NCBI GenBank assembly: GCA_035627955.1
Contig: DASPKU010000012.1
Coordinates: 124,001 to 188,000 of the forward strand
Source: Phycisphaerales bacterium
Lineage (GTDB): Bacteria > Planctomycetota > Phycisphaerae > Phycisphaerales > UBA1924
DNA: 64,000 bases
Reading direction: 5' to 3'
The notes under the pieces are model-generated. The model had not been told where the DNA came from and did no database searches. It saw only the letters and a program-made list of their open reading frames with translations. The stretch's first letter is position 1. Every line of letters starts with the position of its first letter. This document shows positions 47,662-56,372 of this stretch, in pieces. The translations under genes and the position numbers were made by a program.

Positions 47662-48847
47662 GCAGGGAAGCAGCGAAGGGCACGCCCTCAGTCCGAACAC
47701 CCGCGAGCCCAGCCGGGAGCCCACGATCGAGGCTCCAACGCCCGAGCCGCCACGGAAGGCCCGCGTGGCCGCGAACCGCTTCGGGCTGGATTATCGGCGC
47801 GAAGCAGCCCGCCTGCCCACGCCCCCCGTCCCGATCGTCGACTTCCATGCCCACGTCAACGGCCCGGGCGCGATCCCCATCTGGGCCGAGGCCGCCCGCC
47901 TCTACGGCGTCAACCGCGTCTTCACCATGGTCCGCCTTGGCGACGCCGAGGTCGTCCGCGAGAAGCTCGGCGACATGGTCCGCTTCATCGCCTTCCCCGA
48001 CTTCCGCAAGACCGACCGCCTCGCGGCCTTCACCCACGACTTCCTCGACGACATCCACGCCTTCCACTCGCGTTTCGGCGCCCGCATCGTCAAGCTCTGG
48101 AACGCCCCCCGCATCCGCGAGTTCTTCCCCGGCGACTCCGGCAAGGACATCATCGAGTTCGACGCCCCCTGGCGCGTCAAGGCCGCGGAGCTCGCCCAAT
48201 CGCTGGGCATGATGATGATGGTCCACGTCGCCGACCCCGACACGTGGTTCGCCACCAAGTACGCCGACCCCCGCGTCTACGGCACCAAACTCTCCTACTA
48301 CCGCGGCCTCGAGGTCATGCTCGACCGCTTCCCGATGCCCTGGATCGCTGCGCACATGGGCGGGTGGCCGGAGAACCTGGCGTTCCTCGATGGGCTGCTC
48401 GAGCGCCACCCGAACCTCTACATCGACACCAGCGCCACCAAGTGGGTCGTGCGCGAGCTCTCACGCCACCCTCGCGAGCGCGTCTTCGAGTTCTTCACCC
48501 GCTGGCGCGGCCGCCTTCTCTTCGGCTCGGACATCGTCACCACCGACGAGCACCTCGCCCCCAAAGCCGGCCCGCCCGCGCACCCCATGGCCGATCTCGC
48601 CAACAGCCCCGAGTCCGCGTTCGACCTCTACGCCAGCCGCTACTTCGCGCTGCGCACGATGTTCGAGACGGATTACGAGGGCGAGTCCCCCATCGCAGAC
48701 CCCGACCTCAAGATGGTCGCCCCCGACCAGTACGACGACATGGCCGCGCCACCGCTCCGCGGCCTCAGGTTCCCCCCCGACCTGCTTAGCGAGCTTTACC
48801 GCGGCGCGGCAGAGAAGCTGATGGCGCGGGTGGGAGTGACTGTCTGA
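47651..48847 (+). CDS. Amidohydrolase family 2 enzyme
   Basis: A 398-residue metal-dependent hydrolase or decarboxylase of the amidohydrolase-2 family, from ATG 47651 (47660 possible). Metal and active-site motifs: VDFHAHVNGPG (HxH), RIVKLWNAPR, MMMVHVADPD, MPWIAAHMGGWPENLAFLDG, and LLFGSDIVTTDEH with the final Asp. The N-terminal ~40 residues are Pro/Glu-rich and disordered. Substrate unknown; relatives act on aromatic acids or lactones. Confidence 0.8.
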   Translation: MRVMQGSSEGHALSPNTREPSREPTIEAPTPEPPRKARVAANRFGLDYRREAARLPTPPVPIVDFHAHVNGPGAIPIWAEAARLYGVNRVFTMVRLGDAEVVREKLGDMVRFIAFPDFRKTDRLAAFTHDFLDDIHAFHSRFGARIVKLWNAPRIREFFPGDSGKDIIEFDAPWRVKAAELAQSLGMMMMVHVADPDTWFATKYADPRVYGTKLSYYRGLEVMLDRFPMPWIAAHMGGWPENLAFLDGLLERHPNLYIDTSATKWVVRELSRHPRERVFEFFTRWRGRLLFGSDIVTTDEHLAPKAGPPAHPMADLANSPESAFDLYASRYFALRTMFETDYEGESPIADPDLKMVAPDQYDDMAAPPLRGLRFPPDLLSELYRGAAEKLMARVGVTV

Positions 48848-48865
48848 CGTGTACACTTGATCTCG

Positions 48866-49471
48866 ATGGAGCAGCAACGCAGAGTCATCGTGATCGGCGG
48901 CCCCAACGGCGCTGGCAAGACGACGATCTCCCGCTCGCTCATCGGTGACACCCTCGGTCTTTCAGACTTCGTCAACGCCGACGTCATCGCGGCAGGCCTC
49001 TCTGGGTTCGCACCAGAGCGTGCTGCCTTCGCAGCCGGCCGAGTCATGCTCGCACGACTGCGGGAACTTGCGGCCGCGGGCGAGAGCTTCGCCTTCGAAT
49101 CGACGCTTTCGAGCCGTACGTTCGCACCGTGGCTCCGCGGACTTGTCGGTTCAGGGTGGCGCGTCCATCTTTCCTATGTCTGGCTCTCGAGGCCTGAACT
49201 CGCGGTGCGTCGGGTCGAGAGGCGAGTTCGTCGTGGCGGCCACAGCATCCCCGTAGACGTGATCAGACGGAGATACTTCCGTTCGGCCGCGAATCTGTTT
49301 GAACTCTACTTACCACTCGCGCGTTCTTGGGCGATCTACGACAACTCTGGCCCTGGCGCATCCATCATCGCTGAGCTCCGCCCGGCTCGATCCTCCAACC
49401 CAATAATCCATGATGCGGCCGCCTATAGCGCCCTGAAGGGAGCAGCGGAAAATGCCAGCGAAGAGGATTGA
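48866..49471 (+). CDS. Zeta-toxin-like ATP/GTP-binding kinase
   Basis: A 201-residue P-loop protein. The Walker A motif is GGPNGAGKTTISRSLIGD, followed by FVNADVIAAGLSGFAPERAA and AAGRVMLARLRELAAAGESF, FAFESTLSSRTFAPWLRGL, as in zeta toxins and related chromosomal kinases (which phosphorylate UDP-amino sugars in the toxin case). RRVERRVRRGGHSIPVDVIR is the basic lid region. A tiny downstream ORF overlaps it and resembles the usual small partner. Toxicity is not shown. Confidence 0.8.
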   Translation: MEQQRRVIVIGGPNGAGKTTISRSLIGDTLGLSDFVNADVIAAGLSGFAPERAAFAAGRVMLARLRELAAAGESFAFESTLSSRTFAPWLRGLVGSGWRVHLSYVWLSRPELAVRRVERRVRRGGHSIPVDVIRRRYFRSAANLFELYLPLARSWAIYDNSGPGASIIAELRPARSSNPIIHDAAAYSALKGAAENASEED

Positions 49472-49568
49472 GAAGAAGCCAAGAAAATCGCTTGATGAGC
49501 TGCTGGAAGACGGCCGAGCCATGAACGCCGCCGTTCGCCGCGCCACTCGTGCGGCCGCAAAGGCTGAC
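49452..49568 (+). CDS. Small partner of zeta-like kinase, probably truncated
   Basis: A 38-residue ORF overlapping the kinase end by 20 bp: MPAKRIEKKPRKSLDELLED, GRAMNAAVRRATRAAAKG. The pattern LDELLxxGxxxNxAVRxAxR matches the start of the small proteins usually encoded next to such kinases, which continue with a short beta hairpin (I recall a 'WRDGxVVWI' ending). That part is absent. At the AAAA run (49559-49562) the alternative frame reads KADATPVRATRRKKTG, so a one-base indel may have shortened it. Confidence 0.45.
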
Positions 49569-49612
49569 GCCACCCCCGTCCGAGCGACGCGGCGGAAAAA
49601 GACCGGGTAAAC

Positions 49613-50086
49613 CTACCGCCCCGCAGCCGCCTTCAACTCCGCGATATCCAGCTTCACCATCCGCATCACCGCCTGCATCACTTCGGCGCTGCGTGGGCCC
49701 TCGATCAGCGGCCACAGCTCCGCCGGGACGACCTGCCACGAGAGGCCGAACTTGTCCTTCAGCCAACCGCACTGCACCTCGGCCCCGCCGTCGGCGGTCA
49801 GCTTCTGCCAGTAAGAGTCCACCTCGGCCTGGTCCTTGCACGTGACCACCATCGAGATCGCTTCGTTGAACTTCGCGTGGGGCCCGCCGTTGAGCGCGGT
49901 GAACTGCTGCCCTTCCAGCTCGAACGCGACCGTCATGACGGTGCCCTCGGGCAGGTGCATGTTCGCGCTGTAGTGGGTCACGCTGAGAATCCGCGAGTTC
50001 TTGAACACCGACACATAGAAACGCGCGGCCTCCTCGGCGTTCGTATCAAACCACAGCATCTGCGTGATCTTCTGCGTTATAGCCAT
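49613..50086 (-). CDS. VOC-family (PhnB-like) protein
   Basis: A 157-residue glyoxalase/bleomycin-resistance fold protein of the PhnB/3-demethylubiquinone-methyltransferase-like type: QKITQMLWFDTNAEEAARFY, VSVFKNSRILSVTHY, VMTVAFELEGQQFTALNGGP, NEAISMVVTCKDQAEVDSYW, KDKFGLSWQVVPAEL and RSAEVMQAVMRMVKLDIAEL. Two beta-alpha-beta modules, possibly metal binding. Function unknown. Divergent from the epimerase gene with only 6 bp between starts. Confidence 0.85.
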   Translation of the reverse strand: MAITQKITQMLWFDTNAEEAARFYVSVFKNSRILSVTHYSANMHLPEGTVMTVAFELEGQQFTALNGGPHAKFNEAISMVVTCKDQAEVDSYWQKLTADGGAEVQCGWLKDKFGLSWQVVPAELWPLIEGPRSAEVMQAVMRMVKLDIAELKAAAGR

Positions 50087-50092
50087 GCCCGC

Positions 50093-51109
50093 ATGCTAGC
50101 CTGCCACCCCGTGGCACCCCCCGCAACCCCAAAGAAGATCCTCATCCTCGGCGGCACGCAGTTCGTCGGCCGGCACATCGCCGAGGCCTCGATCCGCGCG
50201 GGCCACGCCGTCACCATCCTCAACCGCGGCCTCACCCCCGACCCCCTCGCGCCGCAGGTCGAACGCCTCCGCGGCGATCGCGACGCCGGCCCCGACGGCC
50301 TCGCCGCCCTCCGCAATCGCACATGGGACGCCTGCATCGACGTCAGCGGTTTCACGCCCCTCCAGGTCCGCCCCGCCCTCGATCTGCTCCGCAACCGCAT
50401 CCACCGCTACGTCTTCATCAGCGCCGTGGCCGTCTACGGCGACCCGCCCCGCGGCCCCGTCACTGAAAACTTGCCGCTCCTCGCACCCGCTCCCGACGAC
50501 GTCGTAGACCTCGACCAGGAGATGTACGGGCGCGCCAAGGTCGCCTGCGAGAACCTCTGCAACGCGACCTTTGCCGATCGCGCCACCATTCTCCGCCCGC
50601 AGATCGTCGCCGGCCCCCACGACCCCTCCGACCGCTACTCCCACTGGGCTCGGCGCGTCTCGCAGCCCGGCCCGATCCTCGCCCCCGGCGACGGCTCCGA
50701 CCACGTGCAGGTCATTGACGCGGCGGACCTCGCCCGCTTCGCAATCCGCACCATCGAGCACCACATCGGCGGCATCTTCAACCTCGCCGGCCCGCGCCTC
50801 ACGTGGCGAGAGTTCCTCCGCGCCATGGGCGCCCGCGACAAGGACCTCGCCTGGACGCCAGCATCACTGCTTCAACGCGAGAACATCACCGAGCAGCAGC
50901 TCCCCCTCTACCGCCAGGATGGCGGCTACCGCAGCGCCCTCATGCACGTGGACAGCACCCGCGCGCAGGCCGCGGGCCTCGTGCTCACCGAACCCGCGGC
51001 CACCGCCGCCAGCATCCGCGCCCACCTGCATGACATCCCTAGCTCCCCTGTGCTCACCCCCGCACACGAGCGCGAACTCCTGCAGCTCGCCGCCCACGCC
51101 CGGGACTGA
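50093..51109 (+). CDS. NAD-dependent epimerase/reductase (extended SDR)
   Basis: A 338-residue Rossmann-fold protein. The nucleotide motif is ILILGGTQFVGRHIAEASIR; then VTILNRGLTPDP, DACIDVSGFTPLQVRPALDL, YVFISAVAVYGDPP and EMYGRAKVACENLCNATFAD (YxxxK). The C-terminal half resembles isoflavone-reductase-like SDRs (ATILRPQIVAGPHDPSDRYS, HVQVIDAADLARFAIRTIEH). It is probably a nucleotide-sugar or small-molecule reductase. Start ATG 50093; an internal GTG at 50111 is possible. Confidence 0.8.
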   Translation: MLACHPVAPPATPKKILILGGTQFVGRHIAEASIRAGHAVTILNRGLTPDPLAPQVERLRGDRDAGPDGLAALRNRTWDACIDVSGFTPLQVRPALDLLRNRIHRYVFISAVAVYGDPPRGPVTENLPLLAPAPDDVVDLDQEMYGRAKVACENLCNATFADRATILRPQIVAGPHDPSDRYSHWARRVSQPGPILAPGDGSDHVQVIDAADLARFAIRTIEHHIGGIFNLAGPRLTWREFLRAMGARDKDLAWTPASLLQRENITEQQLPLYRQDGGYRSALMHVDSTRAQAAGLVLTEPAATAASIRAHLHDIPSSPVLTPAHERELLQLAAHARD

Positions 51110-51159
51110 GCCGCACAAATCATCTGGAAGCGCCCACCCGCACCCGGTACGCTGCCCTC

Positions 51160-51621
51160 ATGAGCACCACCACCACCCCCGCCCCAGCCACCAACACCGC
51201 CAAGCCCGACTTCACGCCCCCGCCGCCCAGCCCCGAGCACCTCGCCACCAAGCAGGTCGCCGACCGACTCGTCGCCCTCGTCCGCGAGGGCAAGAGCTAC
51301 CAGGCGATCCAGGAGCTCTACGCCGACAACGCCCGCCACCTCGAGCCCTTCTCCATGCCCGGCTGCCCCGGCGTCAACGAGGGCAAGCAGCGCCTGCTCC
51401 AGATGTGCGAGCACTGGGAGAAGACCACCACCGTCCACAGCGCCACCTGCGGCGACCCCATCGTCAACGGCAACCAGTTCATCTGCCCCATGTCCCTCGA
51501 CGCCACCAGCACCGAGGGCCCAATGGCGAACAAGCGCATGCAGATGAGCGAGACCGCCCTCTACACCGTCAAGGACGGCAAGATCACCGAGGCGCGGTTC
51601 TTCTATGGCTGCGGGATGTAG
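51160..51621 (+). CDS. SnoaL-like (NTF2-fold) protein
   Basis: A 153-residue protein. After a Thr/Pro-rich start, the NTF2 fold is visible: QVADRLVALVREGKSYQAIQ, ELYADNARHLEPFSMPGCPG, VNEGKQRLLQMCEHWEKTTT, VNGNQFICPMSLDATSTEG and ALYTVKDGKITEARFFYGCG. Such proteins are small isomerases or orphan folds of unknown substrate. No signal peptide. Confidence 0.8.
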   Translation: MSTTTTPAPATNTAKPDFTPPPPSPEHLATKQVADRLVALVREGKSYQAIQELYADNARHLEPFSMPGCPGVNEGKQRLLQMCEHWEKTTTVHSATCGDPIVNGNQFICPMSLDATSTEGPMANKRMQMSETALYTVKDGKITEARFFYGCGM

Positions 51622-51712
51622 CTCCTCAGCTGGGCACGGTAAGAGAAGGTCAACGGTCGATCGTCATAGAGGTCCTCGCAGACCTCGATGACCTACTGCC
51701 TTTCACTCGAAC

Positions 51713-52321
51713 CTACTCCACCCGCTGCGTCTCCCCAATCAGCGCCCGCATTGCCCGCTCCATCCGTTCCGCGGTCTCTTCATCCAGCCGCCCCGACACC
51801 CCGCCACTGAACACACACGCGCCCAGGCGATCGTTGAACCCGCCCGTCGCGCTCACCAGCCGCAGCGTCGCGTTCCGCACGCTGCCCTCGAACACCTTGT
51901 CGCCCGCGTCCGCGCCGTCAACAAAGAACCCGCCGCCGCCGTACACGCCGATCTCCCCGCGCGCCAGCACCATGCACCGCAGCGTGGCCGTGCTCGCCGT
52001 GTCCGCGATCGGCGTCCGCCCCGACTTGGGCCGGATGAACATCCGCACGTGGACCAGCGTGCCCGCCATGTCGCTCACGTCCGCCCCCGCGTTCCACACG
52101 CTCTCGGGCAGGTCGGTCATGTAGATGTCCACCGTGTCCGCATCCCGCGGCGCGTACACCCGCGTGGGCAGGCTCAGCCGCAGCTCGCCCTCGCCCTGCA
52201 GCGATTGCAGGCGCGCCTCCCCGCCCGAGTGCCCGATCCCGCACCCGCCCAGCAGGCAGCACGCGAAACAGCACAGAAACACCGCCGCCACCAACCCAGC
52301 GCGTGAACAGCCATTCAGCAT
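51713..52321 (-). CDS. Lipoprotein of unknown function
   Basis: A 202-residue lipoprotein: hydrophobic signal (RAGLVAAVFLCCFACCLLGG) with the lipobox Cys just after LLGG. The mature part is beta-rich (GEGELRLSLPTRVYAPRDAD, TVDIYMTDLPESVWN, TLVHVRMFIRPKSGRTPIAD, ATLRCMVLARGEIGVYGGGG), suggesting a single sandwich domain. It is similar in general style to planctomycete outer-membrane lipoproteins, but no family recognised. Divergent from the TPR cluster. Confidence 0.65.
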   Translation of the reverse strand: MLNGCSRAGLVAAVFLCCFACCLLGGCGIGHSGGEARLQSLQGEGELRLSLPTRVYAPRDADTVDIYMTDLPESVWNAGADVSDMAGTLVHVRMFIRPKSGRTPIADTASTATLRCMVLARGEIGVYGGGGFFVDGADAGDKVFEGSVRNATLRLVSATGGFNDRLGACVFSGGVSGRLDEETAERMERAMRALIGETQRVE

Positions 52322-52489
52322 GGCGTGAAGATACGCGAATCAACTCGGGCCCGCGCATCCAGCCGGATGGAACCGCTCGCCCCTCCCCGCGTCTATACCC
52401 TTACATGTGCGGGCGCACGACGCGCCCGACCCAGGCGCGAAGCTCGCGGCCACAGCCGCTGGAGCGAACACGCCAGAAAGGGCCCAGCG

Positions 52490-53662
52490 ATGGTCCGTCC
52501 TCCCGTGCTCGCCGCCGTTGTTGCGCTTGTCTCATTGGCCGGGCTCGCCCCCGAGTCCCTCGCCCAGGCCCGCTCGCAGCCCCGCTCAAGCGACGCCGGC
52601 CAGCGCCACCACCGCCCGCCCCGTCCCACGCCGCCGCCCCGCCCGACCCGTCCCGTCTACCGCGGCGGCAATGACGCGGGCGGTGACAGCAACGTCCTGC
52701 CCGGCTCCATCGCCCCGCGCTCTTACCTCGGCATCGGCACCAGCAGCCGCGCCAACATCGACCTACTCAACAACCCCGCGGCCAACCGCCAGTTCCCCTC
52801 CCCACCCGTCGTCGTGACGCCCATCCCGCCCCGCCACGACCACGATCATCACCACCACCACTGGGACCGCGACGACCGCGCCCGCTGGTGGTATTACAAG
52901 AACCGCGACCGCCACGACCATCACCGCACGCCCATCTACTACCACTTCCCGCGCGAGACCTTCGTCAGCATCGGCTCTGGCCTCTCCATCGGCGGCTTCG
53001 GCTACCCCTACCCCGTGAACTACCCCGTCTACACGCAGGGCTACACCCCCACCGTCGGCGTGATGAACCTCCCCGCGCCCGCGATCGTCTACGACCAGGC
53101 CACAGGTGCGTACATCTACGCCTACGGCAATCCCTACGGCCCGCCCCTCGTCCCTGCGACGACACCCGCCCCCGCGCCCGCCACCACCCCCGAGGTCGTG
53201 TACGCGCCGCCGCGCGAGCTCACGCCGATGGAGCAGGCAGTCGAAGAGCTGCGCCTCGGCATGCCCGACCGCGCCCTCACCACCTTGCGCGACCACCTCA
53301 AAAAGAACGCCGACGATGCCCGCGCCCACCGCGTGCTGGCCGTCGCCCTCCTCGAGCAGCGCCGCTTCGACGACGCCGTGGCGTCCCTTCGTCAGGCCTA
53401 CCGCACCGACCCCACGCTCGCCGACTCCGCGCTCAACGCCTACGAGCTGGGCTACACCGACGAGTCCCTCCGCTCGCTCGTCGTCCGCACCGTCACCTAC
53501 GCCAACCGCGTGAACACCGGCTCCTCCTGGCTCACCGTCGCGGCCCTGATGCAGGCCGAGGGCCGCACCGAACAGGCCCGCAACGCTCTCGACAAGGCCC
53601 GCCGCCAGGGCCTCGAGCCCGAGGTGCTGGGCGCCATGAAGGCCGCCTTGAAGCAGAGCTAG
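52490..53662 (+). CDS. Secreted TPR protein with His-rich segment (paralog 1)
   Basis: A 390-residue secreted protein from ATG 52490. Signal peptide (PPVLAAVVALVSLAGLAPES) ends near LAQA. A Pro/Arg linker is followed by a His/Asp cluster (PPRHDHDHHHHHWDRDD), probably metal binding, and an aromatic Gly/Tyr/Pro region (GFGYPYPVNYPVYTQGYTPT). The C-terminal ~125 residues are TPR-like helices: LRDHLKKNADDARAHRVLAV, ALLEQRRFDDAVASLRQAYR, TGSSWLTVAALMQAEGRTEQ, ARNALDKARRQGLEPEV. This module recurs in the next two genes. First of three tandem paralogs. Confidence 0.75.
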   Translation: MVRPPVLAAVVALVSLAGLAPESLAQARSQPRSSDAGQRHHRPPRPTPPPRPTRPVYRGGNDAGGDSNVLPGSIAPRSYLGIGTSSRANIDLLNNPAANRQFPSPPVVVTPIPPRHDHDHHHHHWDRDDRARWWYYKNRDRHDHHRTPIYYHFPRETFVSIGSGLSIGGFGYPYPVNYPVYTQGYTPTVGVMNLPAPAIVYDQATGAYIYAYGNPYGPPLVPATTPAPAPATTPEVVYAPPRELTPMEQAVEELRLGMPDRALTTLRDHLKKNADDARAHRVLAVALLEQRRFDDAVASLRQAYRTDPTLADSALNAYELGYTDESLRSLVVRTVTYANRVNTGSSWLTVAALMQAEGRTEQARNALDKARRQGLEPEVLGAMKAALKQS

Positions 53663-53769
53663 ACCGCGGCGGCGGTGAGCGGACTCAGCACCCGGAAACT
53701 GCAACCCAACCCGCCCCGCCCGTGGTATCACTGTGGTACCGGCGCCCCGCGCCGGCCGGGGACCACTCA

Positions 53770-54873
53770 ATGCACCGCACCGCCGTGACCGTCGGCTGCC
53801 TGACGCTCGCCCTCCTTGCCGGCGGTGCCCGCGCGCAGACTCCACAGACCCCGCCACAAGACCGGGTGGAGAAGCCCCGCTACGACGAAGCCGGCCCGCG
53901 CTCGGGTGGCCGCTCGCCCATGCCGACCAAGCGCGTGTACGAGGATGGCCTGCAGCGCCGGCTCTTCCCTAGCGGCTTCAAGCGCATCGCCATCCCTTCT
54001 ACACGCCCTCAAGGCTTTTCGGAGAAAGGGGGCCGCCGCCCGCTGCCCCGCATGATCTTCGTGCGCGAACCGGTCGTCCCAAACGTGACGCCCCGTCGCA
54101 ACGACGACATCATCGGCGCCGCCAGCCTCTCCGACACCATCCGCGCCAACAACCAGAGCTACACCCGCGAGTACGAAAAGGTGACCCGCCGCAGAGAGGT
54201 CGACCGCAAGCACGTGCTGTCCATCCTGCGTGATCAAGAGCGGCTCGCGCCCGAGGCCCTGATCGAAGGACCGGCCCCGCGAAACTGCAACCCTTCCCCC
54301 TGCTCGCCCTGCCAGCCGCGCAAGAGCGTGTTCAAAGAGTCCGAAGCGGCCCGCCCGTCCATCGGCGCGGAGCGCAGCCCCCCGAAAGCCACCGACGCAC
54401 CCGCGGCCTCGACCACAACCGCCGCACTCAAGCTTCCGCTGCTCACAACAAGTGAAGCGCCCCGCGTGCAGCTCACCGACGCCAACGCCGAGGCCTCCCT
54501 GCGGGAGCACGTCAAGGCGAACCCCGACGATTTCCGCGCTCGCCGCGACCTCGCGCTGGCGGAACTGAATTTCCATCGACCAGCCGACGCCGCCCGCACC
54601 ATCGCCGCCGCCTACGCCAGCGACCCGCTCCTCGCCCGCGAACCGATGAACCTTGCCGCTCTGGGCCTGGACGACACCACATCACGCAGTCTGGCCACGC
54701 TGGCCCACAACACCGCCATAAGAGCGAACACGTCCGACACCTGGCTGCTTGTCATCGTTCTCCGACAGGCGCAGGGCCAGCTCGTGCAGGCGATCGCCGC
54801 GTGCGACAAGGCCGAGAAGGCCGGCCTCGACGCGGCCCTCGTCGGCGTGTTCCGCCACTCCATGTCCAGATAA
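53770..54873 (+). CDS. Secreted TPR protein (paralog 2)
   Basis: A 367-residue secreted protein from ATG 53770 with signal peptide (TAVTVGCLTLALLAGGARAQ). The N-terminal half is Arg/Pro/Ser-rich and unrelated to paralog 1 (FVREPVVPNVTPRRNDDI, CNPSPCSPCQPRK with clustered Cys). The C-terminal module parallels paralogs 1 and 3: LREHVKANPDDFRARRDLAL, AELNFHRPADAARTIAAAYA, SDPLLAREPMNLAALGLDD and RQAQGQLVQAIAACDKAEKA. Confidence 0.7.
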   Translation: MHRTAVTVGCLTLALLAGGARAQTPQTPPQDRVEKPRYDEAGPRSGGRSPMPTKRVYEDGLQRRLFPSGFKRIAIPSTRPQGFSEKGGRRPLPRMIFVREPVVPNVTPRRNDDIIGAASLSDTIRANNQSYTREYEKVTRRREVDRKHVLSILRDQERLAPEALIEGPAPRNCNPSPCSPCQPRKSVFKESEAARPSIGAERSPPKATDAPAASTTTAALKLPLLTTSEAPRVQLTDANAEASLREHVKANPDDFRARRDLALAELNFHRPADAARTIAAAYASDPLLAREPMNLAALGLDDTTSRSLATLAHNTAIRANTSDTWLLVIVLRQAQGQLVQAIAACDKAEKAGLDAALVGVFRHSMSR

Positions 54874-54894
54874 GCTGTCCATCGGAGAAAAGCC

Positions 54895-56037
54895 GTGCGT
54901 CCCACCCCTGCCGCAGTCCTGCTCACCGCGATGCTTGCGACCGCCGCGGGCGCGCAGACCACAACGACGTACGACGAGCCCGGCCCCGGCCGCTCCAACG
55001 TGTCCCCGACCGCTCGCTCCCGCGCGCCCCGCACCACGGTGGGCACGCCCGCGCAGACCACCTCCCCCGCAGCCCCGAAGACGACCCAATCCACCGGCGC
55101 CGTCCGCTCTGCCCCCGCCGCACGCACGTCAGCAATGAGCGTCAACACCCGCCCGTCCGGCCGCTGGATCACACTTCGAAAGATCTACCCGGAGGGCTTC
55201 GCGCGCATGCCGCTCACCTACGGCCGCATCATGCCCATCGGACTGCCGCGCATCCCGGAGAAGGTCGTCGGGCACGTCCGCCCCACCATGGCCCTGCTCG
55301 AGAGCCCGCGCCGGTTCCTCACTGAGACGCCCATGCCGACCGACGCTCCGATGAGCGTCCTCCGCAACAAGCGCGCGTTCGAGCCAGACCTCATCCGCGC
55401 CCACATCCGCGACGGCGAGCACGCGAAGCTCGCCCCCGCCGCGAGTGCCGCGCACGCGGAGCGCGGGCGTGCGAGCAGCGACCGCGCTCAGGACGAGCGG
55501 TTCGAGCGCTGTCGGCGCGAGCACCAGTTCCGAGTCGCGGGCATCGGTCCCCCCACCCCCAACGAGCGCATCGGCAGCGGCATCTCCGACCCCAACCTCC
55601 GCCCCAGGTACGAAGAGGGGTTCGACCCCAGGACCCTCGCCACCGACACGCCGCGCGCCCTCACCGAGCTCCAGTCGCATCTCAAGACCCACCCCGACGA
55701 CTTCCACTCCCAGCGCCTGCTCGCGATCGCGCACCTCGCCAGCCGCGACGCCGCTCAGGCCGCCACCACCATGGCCCAGGCGTACGCCTCCGACCCGCTC
55801 CTCGCGAGCGAGCCCCTGGACCTTGCAGCGCTCGGCTTCGAGCCCGCCCGCATCCCCCCGCTCACCGCCCTCGCCGCCGGGCACGCCAACAAGGACGCCA
55901 CCAACGCCCACCTGCTCACCCTCGTCCTCCACCAGGCCCAGGGCCACAAGGACAAAGCCAAAGCCACCCTCGACCGCGCCCGCAAGGCCGGCCTCTCCCA
56001 CGAGCTGGCCGACCTCTTCGCCGAAGCCCTCCGGTAA
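54895..56037 (+). CDS. Secreted TPR protein (paralog 3)
   Basis: A 380-residue protein from GTG 54895, 21 bp after paralog 2. Signal peptide (PTPAAVLLTAMLATAAGAQT). A Thr/Pro-rich and Arg-rich middle section (PRIPEKVVGHVRPTMALLES) is followed by the shared module LQSHLKTHPDDFHSQRLLAI, AHLASRDAAQAATTMAQAYA, SDPLLASEPLDLAALGFEP and QAQGHKDKAKATLDRARKAG. It is closest to paralog 2 (SDPLLA.EP blocks identical), so this pair arose by later duplication. Confidence 0.7.
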   Translation: MRPTPAAVLLTAMLATAAGAQTTTTYDEPGPGRSNVSPTARSRAPRTTVGTPAQTTSPAAPKTTQSTGAVRSAPAARTSAMSVNTRPSGRWITLRKIYPEGFARMPLTYGRIMPIGLPRIPEKVVGHVRPTMALLESPRRFLTETPMPTDAPMSVLRNKRAFEPDLIRAHIRDGEHAKLAPAASAAHAERGRASSDRAQDERFERCRREHQFRVAGIGPPTPNERIGSGISDPNLRPRYEEGFDPRTLATDTPRALTELQSHLKTHPDDFHSQRLLAIAHLASRDAAQAATTMAQAYASDPLLASEPLDLAALGFEPARIPPLTALAAGHANKDATNAHLLTLVLHQAQGHKDKAKATLDRARKAGLSHELADLFAEALR

Positions 56038-56074
56038 TCACCGCCCCCCGAAAGGGGGCCGCGGAGGATGGCTG

Positions 56075-56122
56075 CACCTCCCCACCTCCCCACCTCCCCA
56101 CCTCCCCACCTCCCCACCTCCC
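56075..56122 (+). repeat. Six tandem CACCTCCC octamers (G-quadruplex-prone on minus strand)
   Basis: Six perfect copies of CACCTCCC. The minus strand reads GGGAGGTG repeated, with GGGG runs that could stack as G-quadruplexes. G-poor C-rich sequence continues to about 56212. It lies in the ~335 bp between the TPR cluster and the ribosomal operon. Confidence 0.85.
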
Positions 56123-56239
56123 CAGCTTCACCCCTCCACTCCACTTCTCCTCCCCTCCTCCACTCCTCCACTCCCACCCCCTTGCCCCACCCCGCCTCCC
56201 AGCTATCATCCTCTCCCTTCTGGAAGCCCCTGCGCTGAC

Positions 56240-56285
56240 GCGGAGCGGGTTTACATCCAGGACCGGTTGAACTACCGGACTCCGC
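56240..56285 (+). promoter_or_regulatory. Possible structured leader of the rplK operon
   Basis: GCGGAG (56240-56245) pairs with CTCCGC (56280-56285), enclosing a CCGGT (56263-56267)/ACCGG (56274-56278) hairpin. It could be a ribosomal-protein leader or part of an intrinsic hairpin. No known motif is matched. Confidence 0.25.
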
Positions 56286-56372
56286 TCGCACCCAGGCCGG
56301 GGCGGGCACGCTGAAAGGGCCAGGCAGGTTGCCGAGCCCTCCAGCAAAGGAGCCGGTGGGAGGTTTGCAAGA

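Noticed and set aside
56075-56212. CRISPR-like array
   Set aside because: The unit is a uniform 8-bp tandem repeat without spacers; no cas genes in the window.
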